A stretch of DNA of 64,000 nt, from assembly GCA_000940995.1 (NCBI GenBank), contig CP005974.1, forward strand, positions 558,001 to 622,000, written 5' to 3'. Of this stretch, positions 1 through 7,609 are shown one piece after another. The position numbers and the translations under genes were made by a program. This DNA comes from Photobacterium gaetbulicola Gung47. Lineage in GTDB: Bacteria; Pseudomonadota; Gammaproteobacteria; Enterobacterales; Vibrionaceae. Under the pieces are notes generated by a model, which was given only the letters and a program-made list of their open reading frames with translations, did not search any database and had not been told where the DNA came from. The stretch's first letter is position 1, and each line of letters opens with the position of its first letter.

Positions 1-492
1 GCTGCGGTCGGCCTGAGCTTGGCCGATGGTGGCCTGTGTAACGTGACCGAGCTGGATCCTGAGCTGGGCGCGGTGGGCAAGGCCGAGCCGGGGGACAGCA
101 GTCTGGTGAGTCAAATCATGCAGGCGGGGTTCTTGCCGATTGTCAGCTCGATTGGCCTTGATGGCACCGGCCAGCTGATGAATGTCAATGCCGATCAGGC
201 TGCGGTGGCCGTCGCGGCAGCCCTGGACGGTGAGCTGGTACTGCTGTCGGATGTCAGCGGGGTACTGGATGGCAAAGGCAAGCTGATCAGCGAGCTGACC
301 GAGACACAGGCTGAAACACTGATCGCTCAGGCGGTGATCACCGATGGCATGGTCGTCAAAGTGCGCGCCGCCTTTGAAGCCGCCAATGCCCTAGGGCGCT
401 CGATTGAAGTGGCGACCTGGCGCTACCCGGACAAACTGGCGGCGCTGTTTGATGGCCAGAGCATCGGGACCAAATTTTCTCCGCAGGCGTAA
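1..492 (+). CDS. argB: Acetylglutamate kinase, C-terminal part (5' end outside window)
   Basis: This reading frame is open from the first base, so the gene starts upstream of the window; 163 residues are visible, about the last 60% of a usual 258-residue enzyme. ArgB phosphorylates N-acetylglutamate with ATP in the second step of arginine synthesis. Visible family features are the substrate-binding stretch around NVNADQAAVAVAAAL, the LLSDVSGVLDG segment, and the GMVVKVRAAFEA segment with its conserved lysine. It lies 99 bp before argG on the same strand, as in argCBGH operons of Vibrionaceae. The TTG at base 19 is internal, not the start. Confidence 0.95.
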   Translation, partial: AAVGLSLADGGLCNVTELDPELGAVGKAEPGDSSLVSQIMQAGFLPIVSSIGLDGTGQLMNVNADQAAVAVAAALDGELVLLSDVSGVLDGKGKLISELTETQAETLIAQAVITDGMVVKVRAAFEAANALGRSIEVATWRYPDKLAALFDGQSIGTKFSPQA

Positions 493-591
493 TGCCTACG
501 GTAAAGAACACAGTTAAGACACACATTAGTACATATGGATTGAGATAACGCCTGAGCGGGAAGACCGTCGAACAGGCATCAGGAGAGAGTT

Positions 592-1800
592 ATGAGCAAA
601 GTAAATAAAGTGGTATTGGCTTATTCCGGCGGTCTGGACACCTCGGCAATCATTCCTTGGTTGAAAGAAAACTATGACTGCGAAGTGGTGGCATTCGTGG
701 CCGATGTCGGCCAGGGTGAGGAAGAGCTGGAAGGCATCGAAGAGAAAGCCTTGGCTTCTGGTGCATCGGCCTGCTACATCGCCGATCTGAAAGAAGAGAT
801 GGTCAAGGATTACATCTACCCAAGCTTGAAGACCGGTGCGGTTTACGAGGGCAAGTACCTGCTGGGTACTTCGATGGCCCGTCCAATTATTGCCAAGGCG
901 CAGGTTGAGTGTGCGCTGGAAGTCGGTGCTGATGCCCTTTGCCATGGCTGTACCGGTAAAGGTAATGATCAGGTCCGTTTCGAAAGTGCCTATGCGGCGC
1001 TGGCACCGCAGCTAGAAGTGATTGCACCGTGGCGTGAATGGGATCTGCGCAGCCGTGAAGCCCTGCTGGATTACCTGGCCGAGCGCGATATCCCTTGTTC
1101 TGCCTCGCTGGAAAAAATCTACTCCCGTGATGCCAATGCTTGGCATATCTCTACTGAAGGTGGTGTTTTGGAAGAGACGTGGAACCAGCCGAATGAACTG
1201 TGCTGGGTATGGACCAAGGATCCTGAAGCGGCGCCGGATAAACCTGAGCTAGTTTCGATCCTGGTTGAGAAGGGCGAAATTGTCGCGGTGGACGGTGAAG
1301 CCATGTCGCCATACAACGCGCTGGTTTACCTCAACGAGAAAGGTGCCGAGCACGGCATTGGCCGTATCGACATCGTCGAGAACCGCCTGGTCGGCATCAA
1401 ATCCCGTGGCTGTTACGAAACCCCGGGCGGCACCATTATGAATGAAGCCCTGCGTGCGGTAGAGCAGCTGGTACTGGACAAAGACTCCTTTGAGTTCCGT
1501 GAAAGCATTGGCCTCAAAGCGTCCCACCTGATCTACGATGGCCGTTGGTTCACGCCGCTTTGCAAGTCTTTGCTGGCTGCCGCACAAGAGCTGTCACAAG
1601 ATGTGAGCGGTGAGGTTGTTGTCAAACTGTATAAAGGCCAAGCTACGGTAGTACAGAAGCGTTCGGCCAATAGCCTGTATTCCGAAGAGTTCGCCACCTT
1701 CGGTGAGGACGAGGTATACGACCACAGCCATGCTGGTGGTTTCATCCGCCTTTACTCGCTGGCAAGTCGTATCCGTGCGCTGAACGAACAGAAGAAATAA
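592..1800 (+). CDS. argG: Argininosuccinate synthase
   Basis: Cytosolic enzyme joining citrulline and aspartate with ATP to make argininosuccinate, the penultimate step of arginine synthesis. The 402-residue protein has the N-type ATP pyrophosphatase loop SGGLDTS at residues 12-18 and the family segments GCTGKGNDQVRFE and NSLYSEEFATFGED. The start has a clear AGGAGAG ribosome site. It belongs to the same operon as argB upstream and argH 59 bp downstream. Length and sequence agree with the type I bacterial family, with no truncation. Confidence 0.97.
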   Translation: MSKVNKVVLAYSGGLDTSAIIPWLKENYDCEVVAFVADVGQGEEELEGIEEKALASGASACYIADLKEEMVKDYIYPSLKTGAVYEGKYLLGTSMARPIIAKAQVECALEVGADALCHGCTGKGNDQVRFESAYAALAPQLEVIAPWREWDLRSREALLDYLAERDIPCSASLEKIYSRDANAWHISTEGGVLEETWNQPNELCWVWTKDPEAAPDKPELVSILVEKGEIVAVDGEAMSPYNALVYLNEKGAEHGIGRIDIVENRLVGIKSRGCYETPGGTIMNEALRAVEQLVLDKDSFEFRESIGLKASHLIYDGRWFTPLCKSLLAAAQELSQDVSGEVVVKLYKGQATVVQKRSANSLYSEEFATFGEDEVYDHSHAGGFIRLYSLASRIRALNEQKK

Positions 1801-1859
1801 CCCAGACCACGACATTATAAATAACGAGCAAGTCGAGCAAGATACACAGGAGAAAGGCC

Positions 1860-3737
1860 ATGGCACTATGGGGCGGACGGTTCAGTCAGGCGGCTGACAC
1901 ACGGTTTAAGCAGTTCAACGATTCATTGCGTTTTGATTACCGTTTGGCGGAGCAGGACATCGTCGGCTCGATCGCCTGGTCGAAGGCGCTGCGCCAGGTC
2001 AATGTGCTGACCGACGAGGAGCAGCAGCGCCTCGAGCTGGCACTCAACGAGCTGAAGCTGGCTGTAATGGAAGATCCGGAGCAGATTTTGCGTTCTGATG
2101 CTGAGGATATCCATAGTTGGGTTGAGCAGCAGTTGATCGGTAAGGTCGGTGACCTGGGCAAGAAGCTCCATACCGGGCGTTCGCGTAATGATCAGGTAGC
2201 GACCGATCTCAAGTTGTGGTGTCGCCAGCAGGGACAGCAGTTGCTGTTGATGCTGGATCAGCTGCAGAACCAGCTGGTAACGGTGGCTCGCCAGCACCAA
2301 GCGACAGTCTTGCCGGGCTACACCCACTTGCAGCGGGCCCAGCCGGTCACTTTTGCCCATTGGTGCTTGGCTTATGTCGAGATGTTCGAACGTGACTACT
2401 CGCGTTTGTCTGATGCGCTGAACAGGTTGGATACCTGCCCGCTGGGCTCCGGCGCGCTGGCTGGTACCGCTTACCCGATTGACCGTGAGGTGCTGGCCCA
2501 TAGCTTGGGTTTCCAGCGAGCGACCCGCAACAGTCTTGATTCGGTGTCGGATCGCGACCATGTGATGGAGCTGCTGTCGACCGCATCGATTTCGATGTTG
2601 CACCTGTCGCGGATGGCAGAAGATCTGATCTTCTACAACTCCGGTGAATCAAACTTCATCGAGCTGGCCGATACCGTCACCTCCGGCTCGTCCCTGATGC
2701 CGCAGAAGAAGAATCCGGATGCCCTGGAGCTGATCCGTGGCAAATGCGGCCGGGTTTACGGCGCGATGACCGGCATGATGATGACAGTCAAGGCGCTGCC
2801 ATTGGCCTACAACAAAGACATGCAGGAAGACAAAGAGGGGCTCTTCGATGCACTCGACAGCTGGTATGAGTGCATGGAAATGGCAGCACTGTGCTTTGAA
2901 GGCATCAAGGTCAACAAGGAGCGGACGCTGGAAGCGGCGATGCAGGGCTATTCCAATGCCACTGAGCTGGCAGATTATCTGGTCGCCAAGGGGATCCCGT
3001 TCCGTGAGGCCCACCATATTGTCGGTGTCGCCGTCGTTGCGGCGATCGAGAAAGGCTGTGCGCTTGAAGAGCTGTCGCTGGCCGAGATGAAGGCCTTCTC
3101 CGAGGTCATTGACGAGGACGTATATCCAATCCTCACCATTGAGTCTTGCTTGGAGAAGCGCTGCGCCTTGGGCGGTGTGGCACCGAATCAGGTCGACTTT
3201 GCCATTGGTCAAGCAGAGAAGCGTCTCGAGAAACGCTACTCGCCTGGGGTGAAAGTAAGGGGGGCGCGTCTGACCGATCTTGATGCGCTCGAGGGGATGG
3301 TTGCTTACTGGGCCGGCCTTGGCGAGAACCTGCCGCGGATGCGCAATGAACTGGTGCGTGATATCGGCTCGTTCGCCGTTGCTGAGCATCATGGAACGGT
3401 TACCGGTTGTGCATCCTTGTATGTCTACGATTCAGGCTTGGCCGAAATTCGTTCGCTGGGCGTGGAAGCGGGCTGGCAGCAGCAGGGGCAGGGCAAGGCG
3501 ATAGTCGAGTACCTGATTGAGAAAGCTGGGCAGATGGCGATCAAAAAAGTGTTCGTGCTGACCCGGGTACCGGAATTCTTCATGAAGCAAGGTTTTGTAC
3601 CGACGTCGAAATCGCTGTTGCCTGAGAAGGTGATGAAAGACTGTGACCGCTGTCCGCGCCAACATGCCTGTGACGAAGTGGCGCTGGAAGTTCGCATGGA
3701 TCAGGAGCAGGTTATCCCGACGATCAATGTGGCCTGA
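1860..3737 (+). CDS. argH: Fused argininosuccinate lyase / GNAT N-acetyltransferase, ArgH(A)
   Basis: A 625-residue protein made of a complete argininosuccinate lyase (about residues 1-457, with the fumarase-family signature GSSLMPQKKNP near residue 280) and a C-terminal GNAT domain (about residues 460-600, acetyl-CoA motif around QQQGQGKAIVEYL). The lyase releases arginine and fumarate. From known ArgH(A) proteins of Vibrio and Moritella, the GNAT part is expected to make N-acetylglutamate, the first step of the pathway. A cysteine-containing tail (DCDRCPRQHAC) follows. The start is preceded by CAGGAGAAA. It is the last gene of the operon, followed by a terminator at 3777. Confidence 0.96.
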   Translation: MALWGGRFSQAADTRFKQFNDSLRFDYRLAEQDIVGSIAWSKALRQVNVLTDEEQQRLELALNELKLAVMEDPEQILRSDAEDIHSWVEQQLIGKVGDLGKKLHTGRSRNDQVATDLKLWCRQQGQQLLLMLDQLQNQLVTVARQHQATVLPGYTHLQRAQPVTFAHWCLAYVEMFERDYSRLSDALNRLDTCPLGSGALAGTAYPIDREVLAHSLGFQRATRNSLDSVSDRDHVMELLSTASISMLHLSRMAEDLIFYNSGESNFIELADTVTSGSSLMPQKKNPDALELIRGKCGRVYGAMTGMMMTVKALPLAYNKDMQEDKEGLFDALDSWYECMEMAALCFEGIKVNKERTLEAAMQGYSNATELADYLVAKGIPFREAHHIVGVAVVAAIEKGCALEELSLAEMKAFSEVIDEDVYPILTIESCLEKRCALGGVAPNQVDFAIGQAEKRLEKRYSPGVKVRGARLTDLDALEGMVAYWAGLGENLPRMRNELVRDIGSFAVAEHHGTVTGCASLYVYDSGLAEIRSLGVEAGWQQQGQGKAIVEYLIEKAGQMAIKKVFVLTRVPEFFMKQGFVPTSKSLLPEKVMKDCDRCPRQHACDEVALEVRMDQEQVIPTINVA

Positions 3738-3776
3738 GCCTTAGCGCCAGCATGATACGATTCTCTTAGTCTATTT

Positions 3777-3803
3777 GCCCGGCAATTATGTCGGGCTTTT
3801 TTT
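3777..3803 (+). terminator. Rho-independent terminator after argH
   Basis: A GCCCG/CGGGC stem (3777-3781 with 3792-3796) is followed by seven T residues. It lies 40 bp after the argH stop and ends the arg operon. It overlaps the end of the convergent DUF3624 gene. Confidence 0.8.
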
Positions 3804-4055
3804 ATCTACCGACTTTGCTCGAGTAGCCTTTACGCGCAGTTGCCACGCGCGAATGCCATGGGCCAGCAGTAGCAAGGTCGTACTGCTGGCGGCAACAAAG
3901 ACGGTGATGGCTTCGATGGTGGCCGGCTGGTGGCGGTAGAAGGTAAGCCAGATGAACCAGCCAAACGGGCTTAATACTGATAACTGGCGAATACAACGTC
4001 GGCAGCGTCCGAGTTTGTGCCAGAATTCAGAGCGAGTGCAGGCTTGGCATCCCAT
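3786..4055 (-). CDS. DUF3624 family small membrane protein
   Basis: An 89-residue protein that I place in the DUF3624 family of Vibrionaceae. Two CxxC pairs near the N-terminus (Cys3/Cys6 and Cys18/Cys21, reading GCQAC and GRCRRC) could hold a metal ion. They are followed by two hydrophobic stretches, about residues 29-41 and 48-66, which look like a membrane hairpin. The start has a good ribosome site (AAGGAG, 8 bp before ATG). The gene converges with argH and lies downstream of the flavoprotein gene beyond a terminator. The family has no established function and I infer none. Confidence 0.8.
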   Translation of the reverse strand: MGCQACTRSEFWHKLGRCRRCIRQLSVLSPFGWFIWLTFYRHQPATIEAITVFVAASSTTLLLLAHGIRAWQLRVKATRAKSVDKKSPT

Positions 4056-4114
4056 GTGGTTATTCTCCTTTATTTACTCGAGCCAGTTTATCTTTGATGA
4101 CAGCTGCCGGAAAC

Positions 4115-4138
4115 AAAAAAAGCCCTCACAAGGAGGGC
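4115..4138 (-). terminator. Terminator after the flavoprotein gene
   Basis: On the minus strand a GCCCTC/GAGGGC stem with a five-base loop is followed by seven T residues (read as A at 4115-4121). It sits 45 bp past the stop of the flavoprotein gene and separates it from the DUF3624 gene. Confidence 0.85.
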
Positions 4139-4183
4139 GGTTCGGTAATGCAAGGGAGAGTTCTGTTCAGTCTGGTCTTGGTC

Positions 4184-5635
4184 TTAACAACCCGGGCCAC
4201 AGTCTAGACAATGCTTGATCATTTCAGGGCCTAAGTGCAATTTGGCGTTCAGATCGCGCAGCGCAGTACGGACACCTTCTTCGATAACCGGGTGGTAAAA
4301 CGGCATATCCAGCATGTCGGCAATCGTCATCTTGTTCTGGTGTGCCCAGGCCAGCAGGTGTGCCAGGTGCTCGGCATTCGGGCCCATCATCTCTGCACCC
4401 AGGAAGCGGCCGGTGCCTTGCTCACCGTAGACATGCAGGATGCCTTTGTTGCGTAGCATCACACGGGAGCGGCCCTGGTTTTCGAACGACACTTCACCGG
4501 TCTCGAAGCAGCCGCATAGACCCAGGCGCTCGGTAATTTCTTTGTAGGTCTCGCCGACCATGGCAATCTGCGGGTCCGAGAACACCGCTGAAATCTTCGA
4601 GCGGCGGTGGCCAGCTCGGATATCCGGGAAGCGGCCTGCATTGTCACCGGCGATACGACCCTGATCTGCGGCTTCGTGCAGCAGCGGAATTTGGTTGCTG
4701 GCATCACCGGCGACGAAAATCGAGTCAACCGAGGTCTGCATGGTGTAGTAATCGGCGACCGGTACTCCGCGGGCATCCAACTCCATGGTGGTGTTGTCGA
4801 TATCCAGCTTGTCGACGTTAGGGCGGCGTCCGGTCGCGGCCAGCACGTACTCGACGTTGATCACTTGCAGCGCCCCTTCTTGGTCGAGGTATTGGATCTC
4901 AACCTCGTCACCGATACGCTTCATGCTCTCGATGCGTACGTCTGCATCGAGGTAAAATTCTTCATTGAAAGTCTTGTTGGCGTAGGCCATGACTTCCGGG
5001 TCGGTCAGCGGGCCGACTTGGCCACCCAGGCCGAACATTACCACTTCCACACCTAGGCGTTTCAGTGACTGGCCGAGCTCAAGGCCGATAACACCCGGGC
5101 CGAAAACCGCCACCGCTTTTGGCAGATCATCCCAGTTGAACACGTCATCGTTGATGATCAGGCGGTCACCCAACTCGTTCCACACCTCAGGGTAGGCCGG
5201 GCGTGAACCGGTGGCAATCACAATGCGTTTGGCATGGATGGTGGTATAACCGTCAACAACCAGGGTGTTGTTGTCGATAAACTTGGCATAGCCGGCAATT
5301 TTGTCTCCGGCTGGGATCTCGTCCACCCCTTCCAGAACAAAGCCAACGAAGCGGTCGCGCTCGCGCTTCACACGGTCCATGACTTCGCGACCGTTGATCA
5401 CGATTTCACCTTGTGGGTGGATACCGAAACCAGGAGCTTTTTCGATCTGGTGAACGCTTTCTGCCGCAGCAATCAGCAGTTTAGATGGCATGCAGCCGAC
5501 GCGGGCACAAGTGGTGCCGTAAGGGCCGCCTTCGATTATCACAACGCTGTCGGTATGGGCTTTGGCTGCACGGTAAGCGCCAAGTCCTGCGGTACCGCCG
5601 CCGATCACTGCAACATCAACATTCAGGGTTTTCAT
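4184..5635 (-). CDS. Lpd-like pyridine nucleotide-disulfide oxidoreductase with Cys-rich tail
   Basis: A 483-residue class I flavoprotein disulfide reductase. It has an FAD motif (GGGTAGLGAYRAAKA, residues 12-26), a redox-active disulfide C43-x4-C48 (TTCARVGCMPSKLL), an NAD(P) motif (GPGVIGLELGQ), a second FAD motif ending FVAGDASN, and the dimerisation-domain HPVIEEG with the catalytic His-Glu pair. It resembles dihydrolipoamide dehydrogenase but is not linked to a 2-oxoacid dehydrogenase. The C-terminus carries three extra cysteines (C476, C479, C483; CLDCGPGC), recalling the shuttle tails of mercuric and high-Mr thioredoxin reductases. It lies 111 bp downstream of the peroxiredoxin-glutaredoxin gene, so a role in thiol reduction is likely; the substrate is unknown. 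Confidence 0.9.
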   Translation of the reverse strand: MKTLNVDVAVIGGGTAGLGAYRAAKAHTDSVVIIEGGPYGTTCARVGCMPSKLLIAAAESVHQIEKAPGFGIHPQGEIVINGREVMDRVKRERDRFVGFVLEGVDEIPAGDKIAGYAKFIDNNTLVVDGYTTIHAKRIVIATGSRPAYPEVWNELGDRLIINDDVFNWDDLPKAVAVFGPGVIGLELGQSLKRLGVEVVMFGLGGQVGPLTDPEVMAYANKTFNEEFYLDADVRIESMKRIGDEVEIQYLDQEGALQVINVEYVLAATGRRPNVDKLDIDNTTMELDARGVPVADYYTMQTSVDSIFVAGDASNQIPLLHEAADQGRIAGDNAGRFPDIRAGHRRSKISAVFSDPQIAMVGETYKEITERLGLCGCFETGEVSFENQGRSRVMLRNKGILHVYGEQGTGRFLGAEMMGPNAEHLAHLLAWAHQNKMTIADMLDMPFYHPVIEEGVRTALRDLNAKLHLGPEMIKHCLDCGPGC

Positions 5636-5708
5636 ATCTTCTTCTCTTCAATCAAGCTGGGCCAGAAACGCTCTTGCCGTCAAGCCCTGCAATATTTTTT
5701 GCCGGTCT

Positions 5709-5727
5709 GGGCCCGCCTGGCGGGCCC
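5709..5727. other. GC-rich hairpin between prx-grx and flavoprotein genes
   Basis: An eight-base-pair stem (GGGCCCGC with GCGGGCCC) and three-base loop lie between the two minus-strand genes. No T-run follows on the minus strand, so this is more likely a transcript-stability or partial-termination element than a full terminator. Confidence 0.5.
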
Positions 5728-5746
5728 TTTGTCGGTAGGTGGCGGA

Positions 5747-6475
5747 TTAGCCTAGGTAGGCTTCCAGTTCTTCGCTGCCACCGATGTGTTGACCGCCGAT
5801 GAATACCTGAGGGACCGTACTGCGACCTGAGATAGCGCGCAGGCTAACGGTGGTGGCATCTTTGCCCAGTACCACCTCTTCGTAGTTCAGGCCTTTGTCG
5901 ATCAGGTTCTGCTTCGCTTTGGCACAAAAAGGGCAGCCTGGCTTAGTGAAGACGGTGATTGACTCCTGTAGCTTATGCTCAGGGGCAATGTAGCTCAGCA
6001 TGGTGTCCGCATCAGACACCTTGAACGGGTCGCCCGGCTCGTCGTTTTCGATGAACATTTTTTCAACCAAACCGTTTCTCACCAGCATGCTGTAGCGCCA
6101 TGAGCGGGCACCGAAGCCGAGATCTTCCTTGCCGACCAGCATACCCATGCCTTGCGAGAACTCGCCGTTGCCGTCCGGAATGAACGTAATGTTCTCTGCT
6201 TCCTGATCCGCCTGCCATGCGTTCATCACGAAGGTGTCATTGACTGATACACACAGAATGTCGTCAACACCGTGCTCGGCAAAGACCGAAGCCAACTCGT
6301 TGTAGCGAGGCAGGTGGCTGGATGAGCATGTTGGGGTAAATGCACCTGGGAGGCTAAATACAATCACCGTCTTGTTGGCAAACAGCTCTTGTGTCGTAAC
6401 ATCGACCCATTGGTCGCCCTGACGAGTGTGGAAAGTTACCTGAGGGATTGCTTGGCCTTCTTTAGATGCGAACAT
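5747..6475 (-). CDS. Peroxiredoxin 5 - glutaredoxin fusion (glutathione-dependent peroxidase)
   Basis: A 242-residue hybrid enzyme. Residues 1-165 form a Prx5-type peroxiredoxin with peroxidatic Cys50 in GAFTPTCSSSHLP; residues 170-242 form a glutaredoxin with CPFC at 181-184 and the TVPQVFIGG segment. By analogy with the Haemophilus fusion enzyme it reduces hydroperoxides using glutathione, the glutaredoxin part regenerating the peroxidatic cysteine. It is divergent from oxyR and its presumed promoter (CATAAT -10 at 6555-6560 on the minus strand) lies just downstream of the OxyR site, so peroxide induction is expected. Ribosome site AAAGGAAAT precedes ATG. Confidence 0.95.
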   Translation of the reverse strand: MFASKEGQAIPQVTFHTRQGDQWVDVTTQELFANKTVIVFSLPGAFTPTCSSSHLPRYNELASVFAEHGVDDILCVSVNDTFVMNAWQADQEAENITFIPDGNGEFSQGMGMLVGKEDLGFGARSWRYSMLVRNGLVEKMFIENDEPGDPFKVSDADTMLSYIAPEHKLQESITVFTKPGCPFCAKAKQNLIDKGLNYEEVVLGKDATTVSLRAISGRSTVPQVFIGGQHIGGSEELEAYLG

Positions 6476-6581
6476 GATTATTTCCTTTGAATTTTAATGC
6501 GTTGTTTGTTGCAACCGGAGCCTTGTCTTCGTTGCTCCCTGTTGATGTGATGATTATGCAATTTTGACATTGATAGCTCTA

Positions 6582-6618
6582 ATCGTTTGGTGCTATGGTT
6601 TTGATAGTTAATTTCTAT
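6582..6618. promoter_or_regulatory. OxyR binding site in the oxyR / prx-grx divergent promoter
   Basis: Four quarter-sites match the OxyR pattern with exact 7-base spacing: ATCG (6582-6585), CTAT (6593-6596), ATAG (6604-6607), CTAT (6615-6618). Only one base departs from the ATAG/CTAT consensus. The site ends 14 bp before the oxyR ATG, fitting autorepression, and lies upstream of a CATAAT -10 element for the divergent peroxiredoxin gene, fitting activation. Confidence 0.8.
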
Positions 6619-6632
6619 CAAAGTGGTAACTG

Positions 6633-7532
6633 ATGAATATCCGTGATCTCGAATATCTGGTGGCGCTGTCCGAGCACAAGCATTTCCGCAAGGCGGCCGA
6701 AGCCTGCTTTGTCAGCCAACCGACCTTGAGCGGACAGATCCGCAAGCTGGAAGAAGAGCTGGGCGTGGCCTTGCTGGAGCGTACCAGCCGCAAGGTGCTG
6801 TTTACCGATGCCGGTTTGGCGCTGGTGGCGCAGGCGCAAAAGGTACTGCTGGAGGTCAAGGTGCTGACCGAGTTGGCCAGTGAGCAGGGGGGCAGCATGT
6901 CTGGGCCTTTGCATATCGGGTTTATCCCGACGGTCGGGCCGTACCTGCTGCCGCATATTATTCCCAAGATAAAAGCCAGCTTTCCCGAGCTGGAGCTGTT
7001 TCTTCATGAGGCGCAAACCCATCAACTGGTACAGCAGCTGGAAGACGGTAAGCTGGACTGCATCATTCTGGCTGCGGTGAAAGAAAGTGAGCCGTTTATC
7101 GAGTTGCCGCTCTACCACGAGCCGATGGTACTGGCGGTGCCAGAAGACCATCCTTGGTCGCAACGCCAGTCGCTGCCGATGGAAGAGTTGCATGGCCATA
7201 CATTGCTGATGCTGGGGGACGGCCATTGCTTGCGGGATCAGGCGATGGGATTTTGTTTTGCCGCCGGGGCACAGGAAGACGGTAGTTTCAAAGCGACCAG
7301 TTTGGAAACCCTGCGCAATATGGTCGCGGCGGGCAGCGGGATCACCCTGATGCCCAAGCTGGCGACCCCGAAAGAGCAGCGCCGGGACGGGGTCTGCTAT
7401 ATTGCAGCCGAAGATCCGGTCCCGAGCCGGTTGATCACCTTGGCCTATCGTCCAGGCTCGCCGCTAAAAGGGCGCTATGAAAAATTGGCGGCGTTGATCC
7501 AGGGTCACCTGGAAGCGCAGTTGCCTGCCTGA
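6633..7532 (+). CDS. oxyR: Hydrogen-peroxide sensor and transcription activator OxyR
   Basis: A 299-residue LysR-type regulator. The N-terminal winged helix-turn-helix (about residues 1-60) contains HFRKAAEACFVSQPTLSGQI. The regulatory domain carries the two redox cysteines at exactly Cys199 and Cys208 (GDGHCLRDQAMGFC), which form the activating disulfide in E. coli OxyR. It is divergent from the peroxiredoxin-glutaredoxin gene with a tetrad OxyR site between them. In E. coli oxyR also neighbours argH, so this is conserved order with the thiol genes inserted. It ends at a bidirectional terminator shared with mrcA. Confidence 0.97.
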   Translation: MNIRDLEYLVALSEHKHFRKAAEACFVSQPTLSGQIRKLEEELGVALLERTSRKVLFTDAGLALVAQAQKVLLEVKVLTELASEQGGSMSGPLHIGFIPTVGPYLLPHIIPKIKASFPELELFLHEAQTHQLVQQLEDGKLDCIILAAVKESEPFIELPLYHEPMVLAVPEDHPWSQRQSLPMEELHGHTLLMLGDGHCLRDQAMGFCFAAGAQEDGSFKATSLETLRNMVAAGSGITLMPKLATPKEQRRDGVCYIAAEDPVPSRLITLAYRPGSPLKGRYEKLAALIQGHLEAQLPA

Positions 7533-7550
7533 TATTGGAAAGGCAAATAA

Positions 7551-7583
7551 AAAACAGAGCGCCGAGGCGCTCTGTTTGGTTTT
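7551..7583. terminator. Bidirectional terminator between oxyR and mrcA
   Basis: A CAGAGCGCC/GGCGCTCTG inverted repeat (7555-7563 and 7566-7574) is flanked by A-rich sequence on the left and T-rich sequence on the right, so it can stop both convergent transcripts. Confidence 0.85.
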
Positions 7584-7609
7584 GACTGCTAGCTGTGGAT
7601 TGACGAGGT

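Noticed and set aside
3952..4218. 88-codon plus-strand ORF
   Set aside because: It is antisense to the DUF3624 gene and crosses the flavoprotein terminator.
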